Assembly: GCA_021234155.1 (NCBI GenBank)
Contig: JAJEKV010000006.1
Location: 29,360,327-29,424,326 of the forward strand
Direction: 5' to 3'
DNA: 64,000 nucleotides
From: Isoetes taiwanensis
Taxonomy: Eukaryota; Streptophyta; Lycopodiopsida; Isoetales; Isoetaceae
Made by a program: the position numbers and the translations under genes. Positions 10,873 to 22,139 of the stretch are shown one piece after another (positions within the stretch are counted from its first letter, which is position 1; each line of letters starts with the position of its first letter). Below the pieces are notes generated by a model. That model was not told the DNA's origin and did not search any database. It saw nothing but the letters and a program-made list of their open reading frames with translations.

Positions 10873-11732
10873 TGTGACGTTCCATGTAAGTATATGGTAT
10901 ACGTATACCTAACCTGACACGTCACCAAGGTATTTGGACCATTGGGGATTAACCTAAAAGGGATTATTGGGATTAAACTAACCTAAGTAGACCAACTAAT
11001 AGTATCAATTAGCCAAATAGGCTAATTAGAGTGTGCCACTTGGCCTAACTCGATTGGCCAAGGGCAGGTTGCCATCTTTGAGTGGCAAATTGAGCTCCCA
11101 GCCCAATTCTGCCCCAAATTCGAGTTTGGGAAGGGCAGAGGGAGGAAGGAGCTGTTGCAACCTACCACCTGACCAGTTCTATGGATGTTCTTCGAGACAA
11201 TGGGACCAGCCGGGACCACAGTCGATCTTTAAAATAGTTACGTGCTATTCTAATCCTTGTTTGAGTAGATGGATGATTAGATTCTATTCTTGATCTACTA
11301 CGATGATGATGGATGTTGTATCTGATTCTGCCTTCTCTTTCTGTTCCTCCTGTATTGTATGGGATTAAGGGAGGTAGAGACCTAGTTAGAACCTCTTAAA
11401 TCCCAGTAAATGCGGCCTGTGCACAAGAGCCCACTTGGCTGTGGATGCTATGATGTGATTCAGCACCAAATAATAAGTATGATGGTGAATCGGGGGTGGG
11501 GTCTTGCCTAGTGCAGTTACATGACTCCTATAGTGTGCTAGGCTTATAGCCCGGTCCTTTGAGGGCCGGGTATGGGTCTGACACTCCACAGGTCGCGGTG
11601 GCGTGCCAAATGTTATGTGGGCGCCCGGACTCGAGCAGGCGGTGAGCGGCCTTTAGATTTAGGGGAGTAAGTCGGGTATGAGCGAAGGGGTCGCGGTGGC
11701 GCGTGTTCTCCTAACACACCAGGGATCCATCA
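10873..11732 (+). repeat. 5' LTR of the chromovirus
   Basis: Begins TGTGACGTTCCATGTAAG and aligns over its length with 20134-20993, which begins TGTGGCGTTCCATGTAAG. Shared blocks include GACACGTCACCAAGGTATTT and GTGCCACTTGGCCTAAC. The end is placed at GGGATCCATCA, where the two copies stop matching well. Many differences from the 3' LTR sit at CTG or CAG. No TATA box could be assigned with confidence. Confidence 0.85.
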
Positions 11733-11847
11733 TGTTGGGGGTCCTCTTTGGCGTCTTTGCCTACCACTCCGCCTATGTTAAACCATCGCTGCACCAAAGG
11801 GAACACAAAGCTATTCCTCTGTAATGTCTTCCAACTCTTAGCGGTGC

Positions 11848-12930
11848 TTGGCTATCACATCGGTGACACACCCAGCTGACCCTAAGAAGGTCGATCTTCT
11901 TCTCGAGCAGCTAGTCACGAGAGGTTTGTGGAAGGAGACGGGATACCATACCCTATTTTTTCACCTCCGAGAGATTTTTGTTGAAATTGAATGCGAAGGG
12001 GGAGACCTATACCCTTGTGGAGCAAGAGGACCAAGTCTTGACTCTTGTTAGTTATTACCCTCCGGACATGCCCCAAGATCTGCCCGATGCGATCTTAGAT
12101 GCTGTAGAAAGGCAGCGGGGATTATGGCTATGGTACAAGAGGAGGGCCTTGCGTGATTGCAAGTGGAGACCAGCTGTCAGAGGATATGAGTATATTTATC
12201 TGGGCGGGGGAGGCCATTACAGGGATGCAAACTTTACTTGTCTCCCTATTACTATGATGAGGACGCCCAAATCTTCATATGGGAAGATATACCGTCATGT
12301 CTCACCCATGAGGATCTGCAACCTGTAGAGCTTGACATGGTTGCCCGGCCCGACTGATATCTTGTAGAGATCCGCAGGCGTGCACCATGATGCGTCATTA
12401 CAAAAAACAACATCTTAGAACAAGAGCGGCTCGGCTAGCGAGGGAAGCGGGCAAAGGAAGACTACTGAGGAGGCCGCCAACCGTGTTTAGGAGGCCACCA
12501 ACCGTGGTGAGGAGCCCACCAACCGTACCATACAACGGAAGCGGAAGACCACTAACCCGATGCGCTTGGGGCCCCAATATAAAACCCGGCTCCAAGCAAT
12601 GGGTGGGATAGCAAAGGAGGGGGGGATACGCGTCGAGAAATGCTAGTTCAGCGTGCCAGACAACCGGCCACTGGCGGCAAGACCTTCCCTTGGTACCCCC
12701 ACCTCGTCAGAGGAAGCCTCACAGGTTCAGGCCGGGAACAGTAGCCTTGCGGAAGCTCGAAGATAAGTATCAGAAGTCGACGGAGCTCCTCTTGCGGAAG
12801 TTACCTTTCCCGCGGCTCGTCCGAGAAATTCCTCAGCAATTTAACAAACCTAAGGTTTCAGGCCCATGCTATTCTAAAACTGCGGGAAAGGCTGAGAATT
12901 ACCTTAATAAGCCCTCTTGGTGATGCCAAC
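11848..12930 (+). other. Pre-gag coding-like segment of the chromovirus, broken
   Basis: Overlapping open stretches on the element's strand (11848-12051, 11978-12328, 12387-12611, 12690-12923) suggest a decayed reading frame of unknown function between the 5' LTR and the later pre-gag ORF. No domain is recognised. A 21-bp tandem repeat within it encodes an Arg-Arg-Pro-Pro-Thr-Val-like motif three times. It could instead be non-coding leader sequence that is open by chance. Confidence 0.35.
12468..12530 (+). repeat. Three tandem 21-bp units inside the chromovirus
   Basis: Units of the form AGGAGGCCRCCAACCGTG plus three bases, in phase with a reading frame (7 codons per unit), giving a repeated RRPPTV-like peptide. 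The third unit is the most diverged. Confidence 0.85.
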
Positions 12931-13101
12931 CTTTGTGCCATACAGCTAAAGCGTGACTATTATGCCAAAGGATTTGGCTTTAGCTTTTACATAGGATTTC
13001 TTGGGGATCGCAACTAGATCCCCATTTTGTAATATAATTATATCGGCAATGTGCATCACTGCCTGTTTCCTTCATGCAAACCACACACAAAACTCGAGTT
13101 C

Positions 13102-13136
13102 AAAAAAAAAAAGAAAAGAAAAAAAGAAAAAAAAAA
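13102..13136. repeat. A-rich low-complexity tract
   Basis: A runs broken by single G residues, within the chromovirus leader. This could be the tail of a small nested retroposed insertion, but no body for one is recognised. Confidence 0.7.
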
Positions 13137-13287
13137 CAATATTAATGATAAAGTAATAGACCCCAAGGAATATTCCCTGATAAAAGTTCTCACTTTTTAA
13201 AAAAACAAAGGGGGCTTTCTGTTTTTGTGGGTTTCATTCTTGTTTAGCCTTCCATACTTCTGCTCCTCCTCCTTCCATCAAACTGTT

Positions 13288-14705
13288 ATGGATTACGCCA
13301 AGCGCCACCAGTGGTACCAGGATGGAGAGCACTGGGACTCTCAGGTTCCATTTGAGTTCTCCACCCTTATTTGTTGCAGCAAGTGGATCTTATAACCAAT
13401 ATGGAGGCGGATCCCAATTACACAGATTTCTTGGAGTTCTACACCCAAAAAATGGTTCCTCAATGTCGACCTCATGGCGACCCTTTTCAGCTCTATCTTC
13501 ACAGGGATATACTCATGCAAATGCTAGGTGATGATCGACATGTAGAGGACACTCTTCGCGGCATTCAGCGCCGGGCCAAGCATGCTCCCATTCTTCATCT
13601 TGGTCGCCAGCAGACTTATTTTGAGGTCCGCTTTGCTTTGGCCATCCTTATGGACCAATATGTAGAGGCTGACTCCACTCCATTGGAAAAAGGGAAGGTG
13701 CCTATCCCTGATGATCTCGAGGAGGATGGGCGGATTAGCCATACAGATTTTAACTGTTGGAAGCAACTCACCACCGAAACGCCCGTGCCATGGACTCAGG
13801 GCCACAAGCTCGCCGGACTAGATGGACTTCCCACGATTCATCTCAATAATCAAGAGTACCTGCTGCTCGACGACATCTTGTGGGCGTACCATGTAATCGC
13901 CGATTCCCGGGGTATGAAGAAAGAATATATTTTGTACGAGCTCCCTGAATATTGTTAGGGTGATTTCTTTGATTTTTCGCCTCCTGAGTACCCACCCCAG
14001 ATCCAGCAGCTGCTTAGGTTCCATCCAGAGGATCTTGAACCTGTGGAAACCTTGTTAGAGTTGCGGCATCTCATGTTACAAGATCCTCCTTGTCCCCCAC
14101 CTAAATATGCTTTTGCTGCCATGGGGCCACAAGTCCCTAACATCAATGATGTGGTGGTATCTATGGACGAAGACGAAGGGGAAGATCTCTATAATAACAA
14201 GGAGCATCTCAAAGAGGAGAAGGAAGAAATCTACGAGGAGCAGGTTACACGGAATCTTGAGGCAGAAGTGGCAATCTCCACAATTCCGGAGGTAGCAGCC
14301 TTGAAGAATCATTTAACAAGGTTTTTCCTCTCAGCTTTCCACCAAGGCCAAGTGCTATTCTTTTCCAGAGCGCTCGCTCCAGAGGCCGAAGCATCTTTTT
14401 GGGCACTAAAGGCTTTGTCTGCTATGGCCGGACATAGGAAGCTCCCCTACAATCTTCATGCTGTTGTGCTCGTGAATCAAGATTTAGCACTTGCTGCTCT
14501 AGGCCAGGATATCGCCGCCTGGATGAGCATGAAGATGCTTGTAGCCGCACCCTTGGCCATTGCCTTTCCTCCCGCAGTCGCATCAGCAGCCGCCCTCACG
14601 ATAGCCCCGGTGTCGCCTTGCTCCGCCAACGACAACCACCAGAGCCCCCTACAGAGATGGACCAGGATGCAGGATCTAGTTCATGAGCATATTTTTGGTT
14701 TCTAA
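13288..14705 (+). pseudogene. Extra ORF upstream of gag in the chromovirus, function unknown
   Basis: A reading frame of about 470 codons that is not part of canonical gag-pol. It appears to start at ATG 13288 (MDYAKRHQWYQDGEHWD), shifts frame once before 13371, then runs open to 14705 apart from one TAG at 13956. Features include LPEYC just before the stop, SPPEYPPQIQQLLRFHPED after it, a strongly acidic stretch (MDEDEGEDLYNN and a Glu/Lys-rich run, about 14165-14260) and an Ala-rich C-terminal part. There is no zinc knuckle, protease signature, signal peptide or membrane span. It may be an accessory or structural protein like additional ORFs known in some plant gypsy elements, or a captured host fragment. 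The TAG fits CAG changed by C-to-T. Confidence 0.55.
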
Positions 14706-15379
14706 TATTGGCCTCTGGCCATTCTTCTATGTATTATTCATATAGGCGTTTCTATGCCGATTTATTAATACAAATTATAGTTTCTTTGTATTAATTGTCT
14801 TTTTCCTTGTTATTCACTTCTATGTAAGGCCTAGAATCATTAATTGCGCATCTTCTACACCGCCTATTACATGGACAACTTTGCCACAACACTCTGCTAA
14901 GGGGTGGGAAATAGTTACTCCTTCAAGACAACGCCGCCCGCAACTTACAATGCAAGATGCGAAGGGGTTGAGACTACTGGGAGTCCACCAATGTGGATGC
15001 GTTCCACGATATTGACGATCATCTGTGGGAACTTTACGGAGCGATGAACATCTTGTCTAATCTCTTAATTATAAATCCAATCCTGGCATACCAGGACATC
15101 ATTATCCAGGAGTGGCATAAATATAACTTGGTGCGCTCAGTGAGGGGGGACTATATTGATATCTGTTCGTCCTTTGGGACTTATCTTAAATGTAATCTTC
15201 GTCTACTTTAATGATAAATCTTTTCCTTATACATTATCTTATTATAACAATGTGCGAAAGTTGTGCTCATTTTGTTTTTATTGATATTTTAGACGGTGCA
15301 CGTCCCCTTACGTAGACGGCGCCCGGTGGAACTAAACCGCCTACGCTGAGCGAGGGAATTGCTCATCATCAAGCACAAG
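14706..15379 (+). other. Spacer between the extra ORF and gag
   Basis: No recognised domain. A 72-codon open stretch (14993-15211) is on the element strand but resembles nothing I know. Confidence 0.4.
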
Positions 15380-16090
15380 ATGGCGCAACTCCAATAATAC
15401 GTTCTGCAAAGGCCTATAGGCCCTGTCATGGTGGAAGAGGGACCAGAAGTGTCGGATCAGGGGTGCCCCCACCTCTGGCCGTCTGATCTAAACGTCAAAA
15501 TCTTTGCTAAGGCCTTTAGGTCCCACTATGTTCCTCGGGCACATCGCTGCAAGCAGATACAGACATTTTATCGCTTGGCGCATCGCGACATGACAGTCCA
15601 GGCTTATACCGATGAGTCTTATACCGATGAGTTCATGTACCTCCGACTTCATGTTCCAGGGATCAATGAATGTCGTGCAGTTGAGGGCTATGTTGAGGGG
15701 TTGTCACCCACTTTAAGGAAGATGGTCCATGCAATTGACCCCAAAACGGTAGCAGAGGATGAAGCAAAAGCCTTGAGTTTGGAGGATGACACACCAAAGG
15801 CTCCATACCAACGACCTCCAAATGCAAGCCAGAGCAAGCCATATGTACCATATAAAGCCCGTTCTCCTAGTCCGGGACCTCCTCAACAGCCTCTTTATCG
15901 AAGCGAGAAAAAAAAAGTCGGCTTCAATGTTCACGATAAGTCGGGTGGCCCAAATAAGCGATCGCGATAGATCCTCGGTCTATTCCGCGAGGGCTCGAAA
16001 TCAGCTTCTGACGCGATAAGGCATGTTACCGTTGCTTCCATTCGGGCCACCGGATGTAGAAATGTCCATATATTACTCAGGCAGCACAGA
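15380..16090 (+). pseudogene. Chromovirus gag with CCHC zinc knuckle, broken
   Basis: Capsid-like region of a gypsy element. The frame starts MAQLQ at 15380, meets a TAA at 15395, then is open from 15428 to 15970. It includes FYRLAHRDMTVQAYTDE and FMYLRLHVPGINE, typical of the retrotransposon gag capsid core, then a Pro/Ser-rich linker with KKVGFNVHDK. A zinc knuckle in another frame reads CYRCFHSGH and ends at Cys 16063-16065, fitting Cys-x2-Cys-x4-His-x4-Cys with a TAG inside. It would package element RNA in virus-like particles; this copy is not translatable through. Confidence 0.75.
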
Positions 16091-16169
16091 CAGCGCTGGC
16101 AGAAGTCGATTGGGATGAGCTGCCACCTTTTTGTGGACTTCCAGCTTTGGCGGAGGAGGGGCCCACTGA

Positions 16170-16660
16170 TTATATACAAAGTGAGTCCCACATTTTTGCT
16201 GCTATTGAGACCCGGTCGGGCCGATTCTCGGCCAGTGTCATCTCTACGATTGGGTCAAATTGATAGCAAACCTTTCATTATCTTTATGGACAATGGTAGT
16301 ATCCACAACTTTGCATCCCTAGGTTGGCTGAAACTCTGCAGTTAGCCCCTTTGAAATCTAAGCCCAGACCAGTCACGTTGGCTAGTGGAGCTGTCCGCCA
16401 CACCTAAGGCCGTCGTGTTAACTTGAACATCCAATTACCGGGGGCACCCGTCACTTTGAGAGCGGAAATTATGAATATTGGAAAGTATGACTTGATTGTG
16501 GGAATGGAATTCCTGGCAACAGCAATGGCAAATATAGATTGTGAGAAGCATGCTGTCACCTTCAATGCAGCAAATGGGGCCCATGTTACTATAACAGGTA
16601 ATGCAGTACATCCTATTATGCAGTGCATCTCCTTGCACAACCTGGATAAAGCCATTTGAC
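16170..16660 (+). pseudogene. Chromovirus aspartic protease region
   Basis: Retropepsin-like segment: IDSKPFIIFMDNGSIHNFAS near 16258-16315, with the Asp-Asn-Gly-Ser variant of the Asp-Ser/Thr-Gly active site, then a frame shift and an open stretch from 16423 with NIGKYDLIVGMEFLA, the flap-following block common in plant gypsy proteases. It normally cleaves the gag-pol polyprotein. Stops and frame changes inactivate it. Confidence 0.7.
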
Positions 16661-16668
16661 GTAGGCAG

Positions 16669-18170
16669 TTGGCTTGTATTGTTAGGCTTGCGTCTTTTGA
16701 AGCCCAGCAAGAAGAAATCATTCAAGGATTGCGTCCAACCATAGCCAGCCTCATTCACGAGTTCCGGGATCTCTTTCCAGATGAGATTCGAAAATTACCA
16801 CCTTTCAGGGGAGTAGAGTGCGAGATTGCACTCCAACCAGGTACCAAGCCTACCCGGTAAGGCTCCTTACCGCATGAGTACACCTGAGTTAGCAGAACTT
16901 AAGAAATAGTTACAGAAACTTCTGAAGCTAGGCTTCATTCGGCCCAGTGTTTCACATTTTGGAGCTCCTATCTTGTTTGTTAAGAAGAAGGATGGGACCT
17001 TGCGTATGTGTATCGATTACCACCAGCTAAATAAGCATACTGTTAAGAATTGATATGCATTACCGAGGGCCGATGACCTTATGGATCAGCTGCAAGGAGC
17101 TAAGTATTTTTCAAGATAGATCTTAAATTTCTCGGCTACCATCAAATAAGGATTAAGGAGGAGGACATTCACAAGTCCGCCTTCCGTACCCGTTATGGAC
17201 ATTATGAGTTCACAGTTATGCCTTTTAGACTCACCAATGCACCAGCAACCTTCATGCGTCTCATGAACGATGTCTTCATAGACTATTTAGATGAGTTTGT
17301 CATTTTTTTCTTTGATGACATTCTTATCTATAGTAAAACCCTGAAAGATCATGAATGCCATCTTCGGCTGGCCCTCCAGAAGTTGCGGCACCACCAACTC
17401 TTTGCTAAGTTTTCCAAATGCAAATTTGCGACCACCAGGGTCGACTATTTGGGCCATATTGTTTCTGCTGATAGCATTGCTACCGACCAAAAATCGAAGC
17501 AAAAATCGAAGCAGTCAAAGAGTGGCCACCACCTATCAATGTTTCGGAAGTCCGGAGTTTCTTGGGATTAGCGGGATATTATCGCAAGTTCGTTAAGGAC
17601 TTTGCTAAGATTGCAGCACCCCTTACTGACCTATCGAAGCATGAGAAGATCAAGGATTGGGCAGCGCATTGGCAAAACAAGGTTCAATCAGGCTTCCAAC
17701 AGCTGAACGATGCCTTGACGTCGGCACCTGCCCTTACTTTACCTAATCCTCAGAAGGATAAGGCAGTTGCGACTGATGCCAGTAAGATAGCAACTGGAGC
17801 TGTTTTGGTGCAAGAGGGACGAGTCATAGCCTATGACTCTAAGAAAATGAATAATGTAGAACAACGATATCCCATTCATGATCAGGAATTGCTTGCAATC
17901 GTGCGTGCCTTGCGCATCTGGAGACATTATCTTCTTGGACGGCGGTTCCAACTGGACACAGATCACCAAAGTCTTCATCTTTACACAGGCTAATCTCAAT
18001 CTTCGGCAATGCAGGTGGATAGAATTTTTGGAGGAATGTGATTTTGAGGTTCTGTATAAACCCGGCAAATACAATGTTGTTGCATATGCCTTGTCTCGGC
18101 ATCCTTTGACCACACGTACTCATTGCAATGCCATTTCCAATCTTGTAAGTGAATTTGGGAAGACTATTGA
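16669..18170 (+). pseudogene. Chromovirus reverse transcriptase and RNase H, broken
   Basis: RT signatures in order: GVECEIALQPGTKP before 16860, [20 protein letters not shown] near 16965, a FKIDLKSGYHQI-like block near 17115, [20 protein letters not shown] at 17210 and [11 protein letters not shown] at about 17305 (the catalytic Asp pair). RNase H from about 17735 shows [36 protein letters not shown] and later KYNVVAYALSRHP. Stops include TAG near 16909 (reads as CAG in related RTs) and TGA near 17053 (reads as CGA), with several one-base frame changes. Confidence 0.85.
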
Positions 18171-18279
18171 GTAATCTCTTCTAACGGATCCCGGATTTAG
18201 CGAAGTGTGGGGCAGCCTTTCTAAAGAGGCCAGGACAAATAAGGAGAGGGACACATTTAAGCATTATAAGAAGGCGATA

Positions 18280-19720
18280 AGTTGTGTGTACCCGAGTCAT
18301 CAGGAGTTAGGAGGCTTATTCTTCATGACACACATAACAGCCCTATTGTTGGTCACGCTGGATTTATGAAAACATATTTCAAGATAAGATCCAGTTACTT
18401 CTGGCTTGGTATGAAGAAGCATATTGCCTGCTACATTAAGCAATGCCAACTTTGCCAGCAGACAAAGGCAGAGCAACTAAGAACGCCAGGCACTTGGAAC
18501 CTTTGGATGTCCCCAATGCAAAATGGGAAGTCATTACCATGGACTTCATTGTAGGCCTCCCACGAACACTTCGAGGATTTGATGCCTTGATGGTCATAGT
18601 TGATAAACTTTCCAAGATGGCGCACTTCTTGCCATGCCGCACCACCGATCACTGCCTTGAATACGGCACTTTTATTCTCCAAGGAGATTTTTCGACTCCA
18701 TGGGATGCCACGTACCGTAATTTCGGATCGTGATCCTAAATTTGTTAGTGCTTTCTGGAAGGACTTCTTCAGCACTATACAAATCAAGCTTGCCATGAGT
18801 ACGGCCTATCACCCTCAGACAGATGGGCAGTCAGAACGTACTAATCGAATCATTGAGGATATGCTACGAAATTATGTAAACATAGGCAATCTCAATGGGC
18901 AGAATACATTCACTTGGTAGAAGTTGCCTACAATAGTACTAAACAGGAGTCCTCAAGGATGTCTCCTTTTATGATCACCTATGGTTATCAATGTCTTACT
19001 CTAGATACATGGCATAACCCAGTTTCCAAGGTGGCAGTTTCACAAAAGTTGCTTACAGGGTATCTATTGACAGCACGGAGTCGCCAAAAGTGTTTAGCAT
19101 ATAGACACCGTACCCCGCGTGAGTTCCAGGTTGGTGAATCGGTATGGTTGAAGATCAAGGTTAAGCATGCCAAGCTCAAAATTGGGAATTGCAAGAAGCT
19201 GGCACCACGATGGGCGGGACCATTTCAGATTATTGAACGTATAGGTCCTCAAGCCTATAGGTTGAATTTGCCCGCTCATCTTAAGGTCCACAGGGTTTTC
19301 CACGTGAGCCTTCTGAAGAAGCACACCCCGGATCCTCATGAGATTCTTGATATACCAAGACTTCTGGAGATGACGGACGGGCAATTGGAAATTGTTCCAG
19401 AAGCTCTTCTCGACAGAGCATATAAACAAACGAGAAGAACCCAGATATTGCAATATCTAGTTAAGTGGAAACACTTGCCTACTGAGGATGCCACTTGGGT
19501 GCTTAAACAAGACCTTGACAAGGCTTACCCAGAGCTTTATCGCGGCAATGCCAGGGTTGGACCATCCACGATGATATCGACTCCGACTCCAATGGTATGT
19601 AGTTGTGCAGTAGATCCGATAGGGATCATGCAGGGGGATTGGGGTAGAGCATTTAGGCATATTAGGATGCAACCGTCTACGGCTAAAATAGGAACATTAC
19701 CATTCCTTATGCCGCGATGA
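18280..19720 (+). pseudogene. Chromovirus integrase with C-terminal chromodomain, broken
   Basis: The integrase zinc-binding module has His residues around LILHDTHNSPIVGHAGF and Cys residues in KQCQLCQQTKA (18300-18470). Core catalytic residues appear in VITMDFIVGLP (Asp), VISDRDPKFV (Asp) and AYHPQTDGQSERTNRIIED (Glu). GPFQIIERIGPQAYRL and VHRVFHVSLLKKH follow, then a chromodomain with LQYLVKWKHLPTEDATWV near 19455. Chromodomains in these elements bias integration toward modified chromatin. The open frame from 18914 runs 268 codons, but the integrase core is split over several frames. Confidence 0.85.
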
Positions 19721-20121
19721 CTTGCAAGCCCTAGGCATTATAGGATTCCCTCATTTTCATTTGTTTTTCCTATGTTTACATAAAGGGAGTGGTCCCTTCA
19801 ACCACAATTTTATATATAATGTCTTGAGTAATGATGTACTGTAATCCTGCAGGTGTTTAATGCAAACAGCCCCATCTCCAATTTTCTGACGACTCACTTT
19901 TGGAGTCATGCTATGTTTTTATATTCATTCCTTATGGTCCACTAAGGACCTTCTTGTTATTGTGCATATTAAGTGTTCTATGTTATGTTGTAAAAGGACT
20001 CAGGTCCGAAACTTTGATCGTTGATGATCTTGTTGTAATCTCCTATGTTTTTATAATAACTCTCCTTTTCCTTTATTAAATATTTTCTCTATGATCCTTA
20101 ATCTTGGCACAACATTACTCT

Positions 20122-20133
20122 AAGGGGGTAGAA
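20122..20133 (+). other. Polypurine tract before the 3' LTR
   Basis: AAGGGGGTAGAA lies immediately 5' of the LTR start TGTGG, the position and composition expected of the plus-strand DNA primer site. Confidence 0.75.
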
Positions 20134-20993
20134 TGTGGCGTTCCATGTAAGTATCTGACAAGCGTATACCTAACGACACGTCACCAAGGTATTTGGACCA
20201 TTGGAGACTAACCTAAAAGGGATTATTGGGATTAAACTAACCTAACTAGACCAATTAATAGTATTAATTAGCCAAATAGGCTAATTAGAGTGTGCCACTT
20301 GGCCTAACTCGATTGGCCAACCAGCCCAATTCCGCCCCAAATTCAAGTTTGGGAAGGGCAGAGGGAGGAAGGAGATGTTGCAACCTAACACCTCACCAGT
20401 TCTATGGATGTTCTTGAGACAATGGGTCCAACGGGACAGCGAGTCGATCTTTAGGTGATTACATGCTATTCTAACCCTTGTTTGAGTAGATGGATGATTA
20501 GATTCTATTTTATGATCTACTTATGATGATGATGGATGTTGTATCTGATTCTGCCTTCTCTTTCTGTTCCTTCTGTGTTGTATGGGATTAAGGGGGGTAG
20601 AGACCTGAAAGCTCTCTAGATTTAGTGATGTTCCTAGTTAGAACCTCGTAAATCGATAAATCACGGCACATTGCACAAGAGCCCATCACATTTTGTGGAT
20701 GCTATGATGTGATTGGTTCCAAATAGCAGGTATGATGATGAATGGGGGTGGGGCCTTGCCTGGCGTCTCTGGGACTCCTATAGTGTGCTAGGCTTATAGC
20801 CGATCACTGAGAGGGCCGGGTATAGGTCTGACACTCCCTGGGTTGCAGGTGACGTCCCAATTGTTATGTGGGTGCCACACTGAACTTCGAGCAGGCGGGT
20901 GGCCCAGGCCTTTAGATTTGGGGGAGTAAGTCGGGTATGAGCAGGGGGGTCGAGGTGGCACATGTTCTCTAGCACACCCGAGGGGATCCATCA
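20134..20993 (+). repeat. 3' LTR of the chromovirus
   Basis: Partner of 10873-11732, in the same orientation. Relative to the 5' copy it has a deletion near 20320 in the GGTTGCC region and an insertion near 20605-20635. The rest is point and short indel differences. The end is placed at GGGATCCATCA. Confidence 0.85.
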
Positions 20994-21959
20994 TGCTCGG
21001 GGAGGGGCGCCTCTCGACTGCCTCATCGGGCCGGGGAGATATAACCGAAGAGTAGTTCCATAGGGTGATTCCATGGGATTGTGTCTCCGGGAAGGCTACA
21101 ATCACGCCATAGCATGTTTCGACCCTATCTGCAAATTGTGCCTGAGGATGGAGTGGACTACCTAGCCATTGTTCTATGCCCGACCAAATGCCATTGTTAT
21201 GATTATGTCATTTGTTATCTGGAGGCCTTGGTTTCGGTTGATTCGGGGGAGTCGGAGCGGGGTAGAGCCCTTATTTATGAGGCATTTCCTTGTTATATTG
21301 GTGTTCTATTGCATTCTTATGGATGATGATGGGCCACCCTTTGGTGGTATATTATTTGTTGTATTGTTGCAAGGTGCTAAACTTGTATGTACGCTTCCGC
21401 CATATAGGATTCCCATAGAAGGCCTGGGATGAATGACACCTCCATGTCCTTCACCCGGAAACTTTCCCATCACAAGTGGTCAGAAATCGGGACCGGAGGG
21501 CCTTTCTATAGTGGTATTATGCCATGGAAGAGAATTTCTAAATATTTTTACGATGGGAGCATCATTATAGGGTTGAGGGCGTCTAGCAAGGTAACTACAT
21601 AAGATATACGTTAAACAATTGCTTCAAAACAATTGCTTCAAAATACGACGACTTTAATTCAGAGAACTTGGAACCATACCTTATTACATCTTTGTTGTCC
21701 TCATGAACCTCAACAAAATCATTTAGCGGTTGAGAGGTATTTCCAACTCATTTGGCACGTGATCCTTCTTGGCCTATGATCTAGAACATCTTGGAAACCT
21801 TATCGGTTCCATATTCAAATTAAAAATATTTGCATGTTAGTTATGCTAAGAAGATGCCATTTAATGCACTTTTATCATACAATCTTACACATGTGCCACG
21901 GATCTTACACGTGTGTAGACTCATGTATTTTATTTTCAAAGCGGTAACTGTATATACCC
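20994..21959. other. No gene recognised; right flank of the chromovirus
   Basis: Several short plus-strand frames (21081-21326, 21169-21432) overlap in different phases and show no known family. It may be the remnant of another retroelement, but nothing diagnostic is left. Confidence 0.4.
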
Positions 21960-22135
21960 TCCTTCCAAATTGAAAACTATATATAGTTTTCAATAAAAAA
22001 CCTAATGTAGAATCCGGGGAACCTAATGTAGTTTCAAGGGAAACCTAGCGTAGTTTCAAGGAAACAACATTAGGCTTCCATTGAAACTACATTAGGTTTC
22101 AATAAAACCCTAAAGGTTTCAGTGAAGTCAACCAA
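21960..22135. repeat. Array of short direct and inverted AACCTAATGTAGTTTC units
   Basis: About three direct units of the type AACCTAATGTAGTTTCAAGG are followed by two in the opposite orientation (GAAACTACATTAGGTTTC), so the block can fold into stems. Related to the array at 9980-10048. Confidence 0.7.
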
Positions 22136-22139
22136 ATGG

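Larger units (their letters stand above)
10873..20993 (+). mobile_element. Ty3/gypsy chromovirus with two LTRs, about 10.1 kb, inactivated
   Basis: Two roughly 860-bp LTRs flank an internal region coding, in order, an extra pre-gag ORF, gag with zinc knuckle, aspartic protease, RT, RNase H, integrase and a C-terminal chromodomain. The chromodomain and domain order place it among plant chromoviruses. A polypurine tract sits directly before the 3' LTR. The LTR copies have diverged noticeably and every ORF carries stops or frameshifts, so the insertion is not recent and not autonomous. I could not find a convincing target-site duplication or a classical primer-binding site after the 5' LTR, so the outer boundaries are good to a few bases at the 5' ends of the LTRs but less certain at their 3' ends. 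Confidence 0.88.

Noticed and set aside
14076-14312. Minus-strand frame inside the chromovirus
   Set aside because: Shadow of the plus-strand pre-gag ORF.
20994-21100. Possible extension of the 3' LTR with ATAGG as a target duplication at 21060
   Set aside because: The matching part is absent from the 5' LTR, so ATAGG near 21060 is probably chance.
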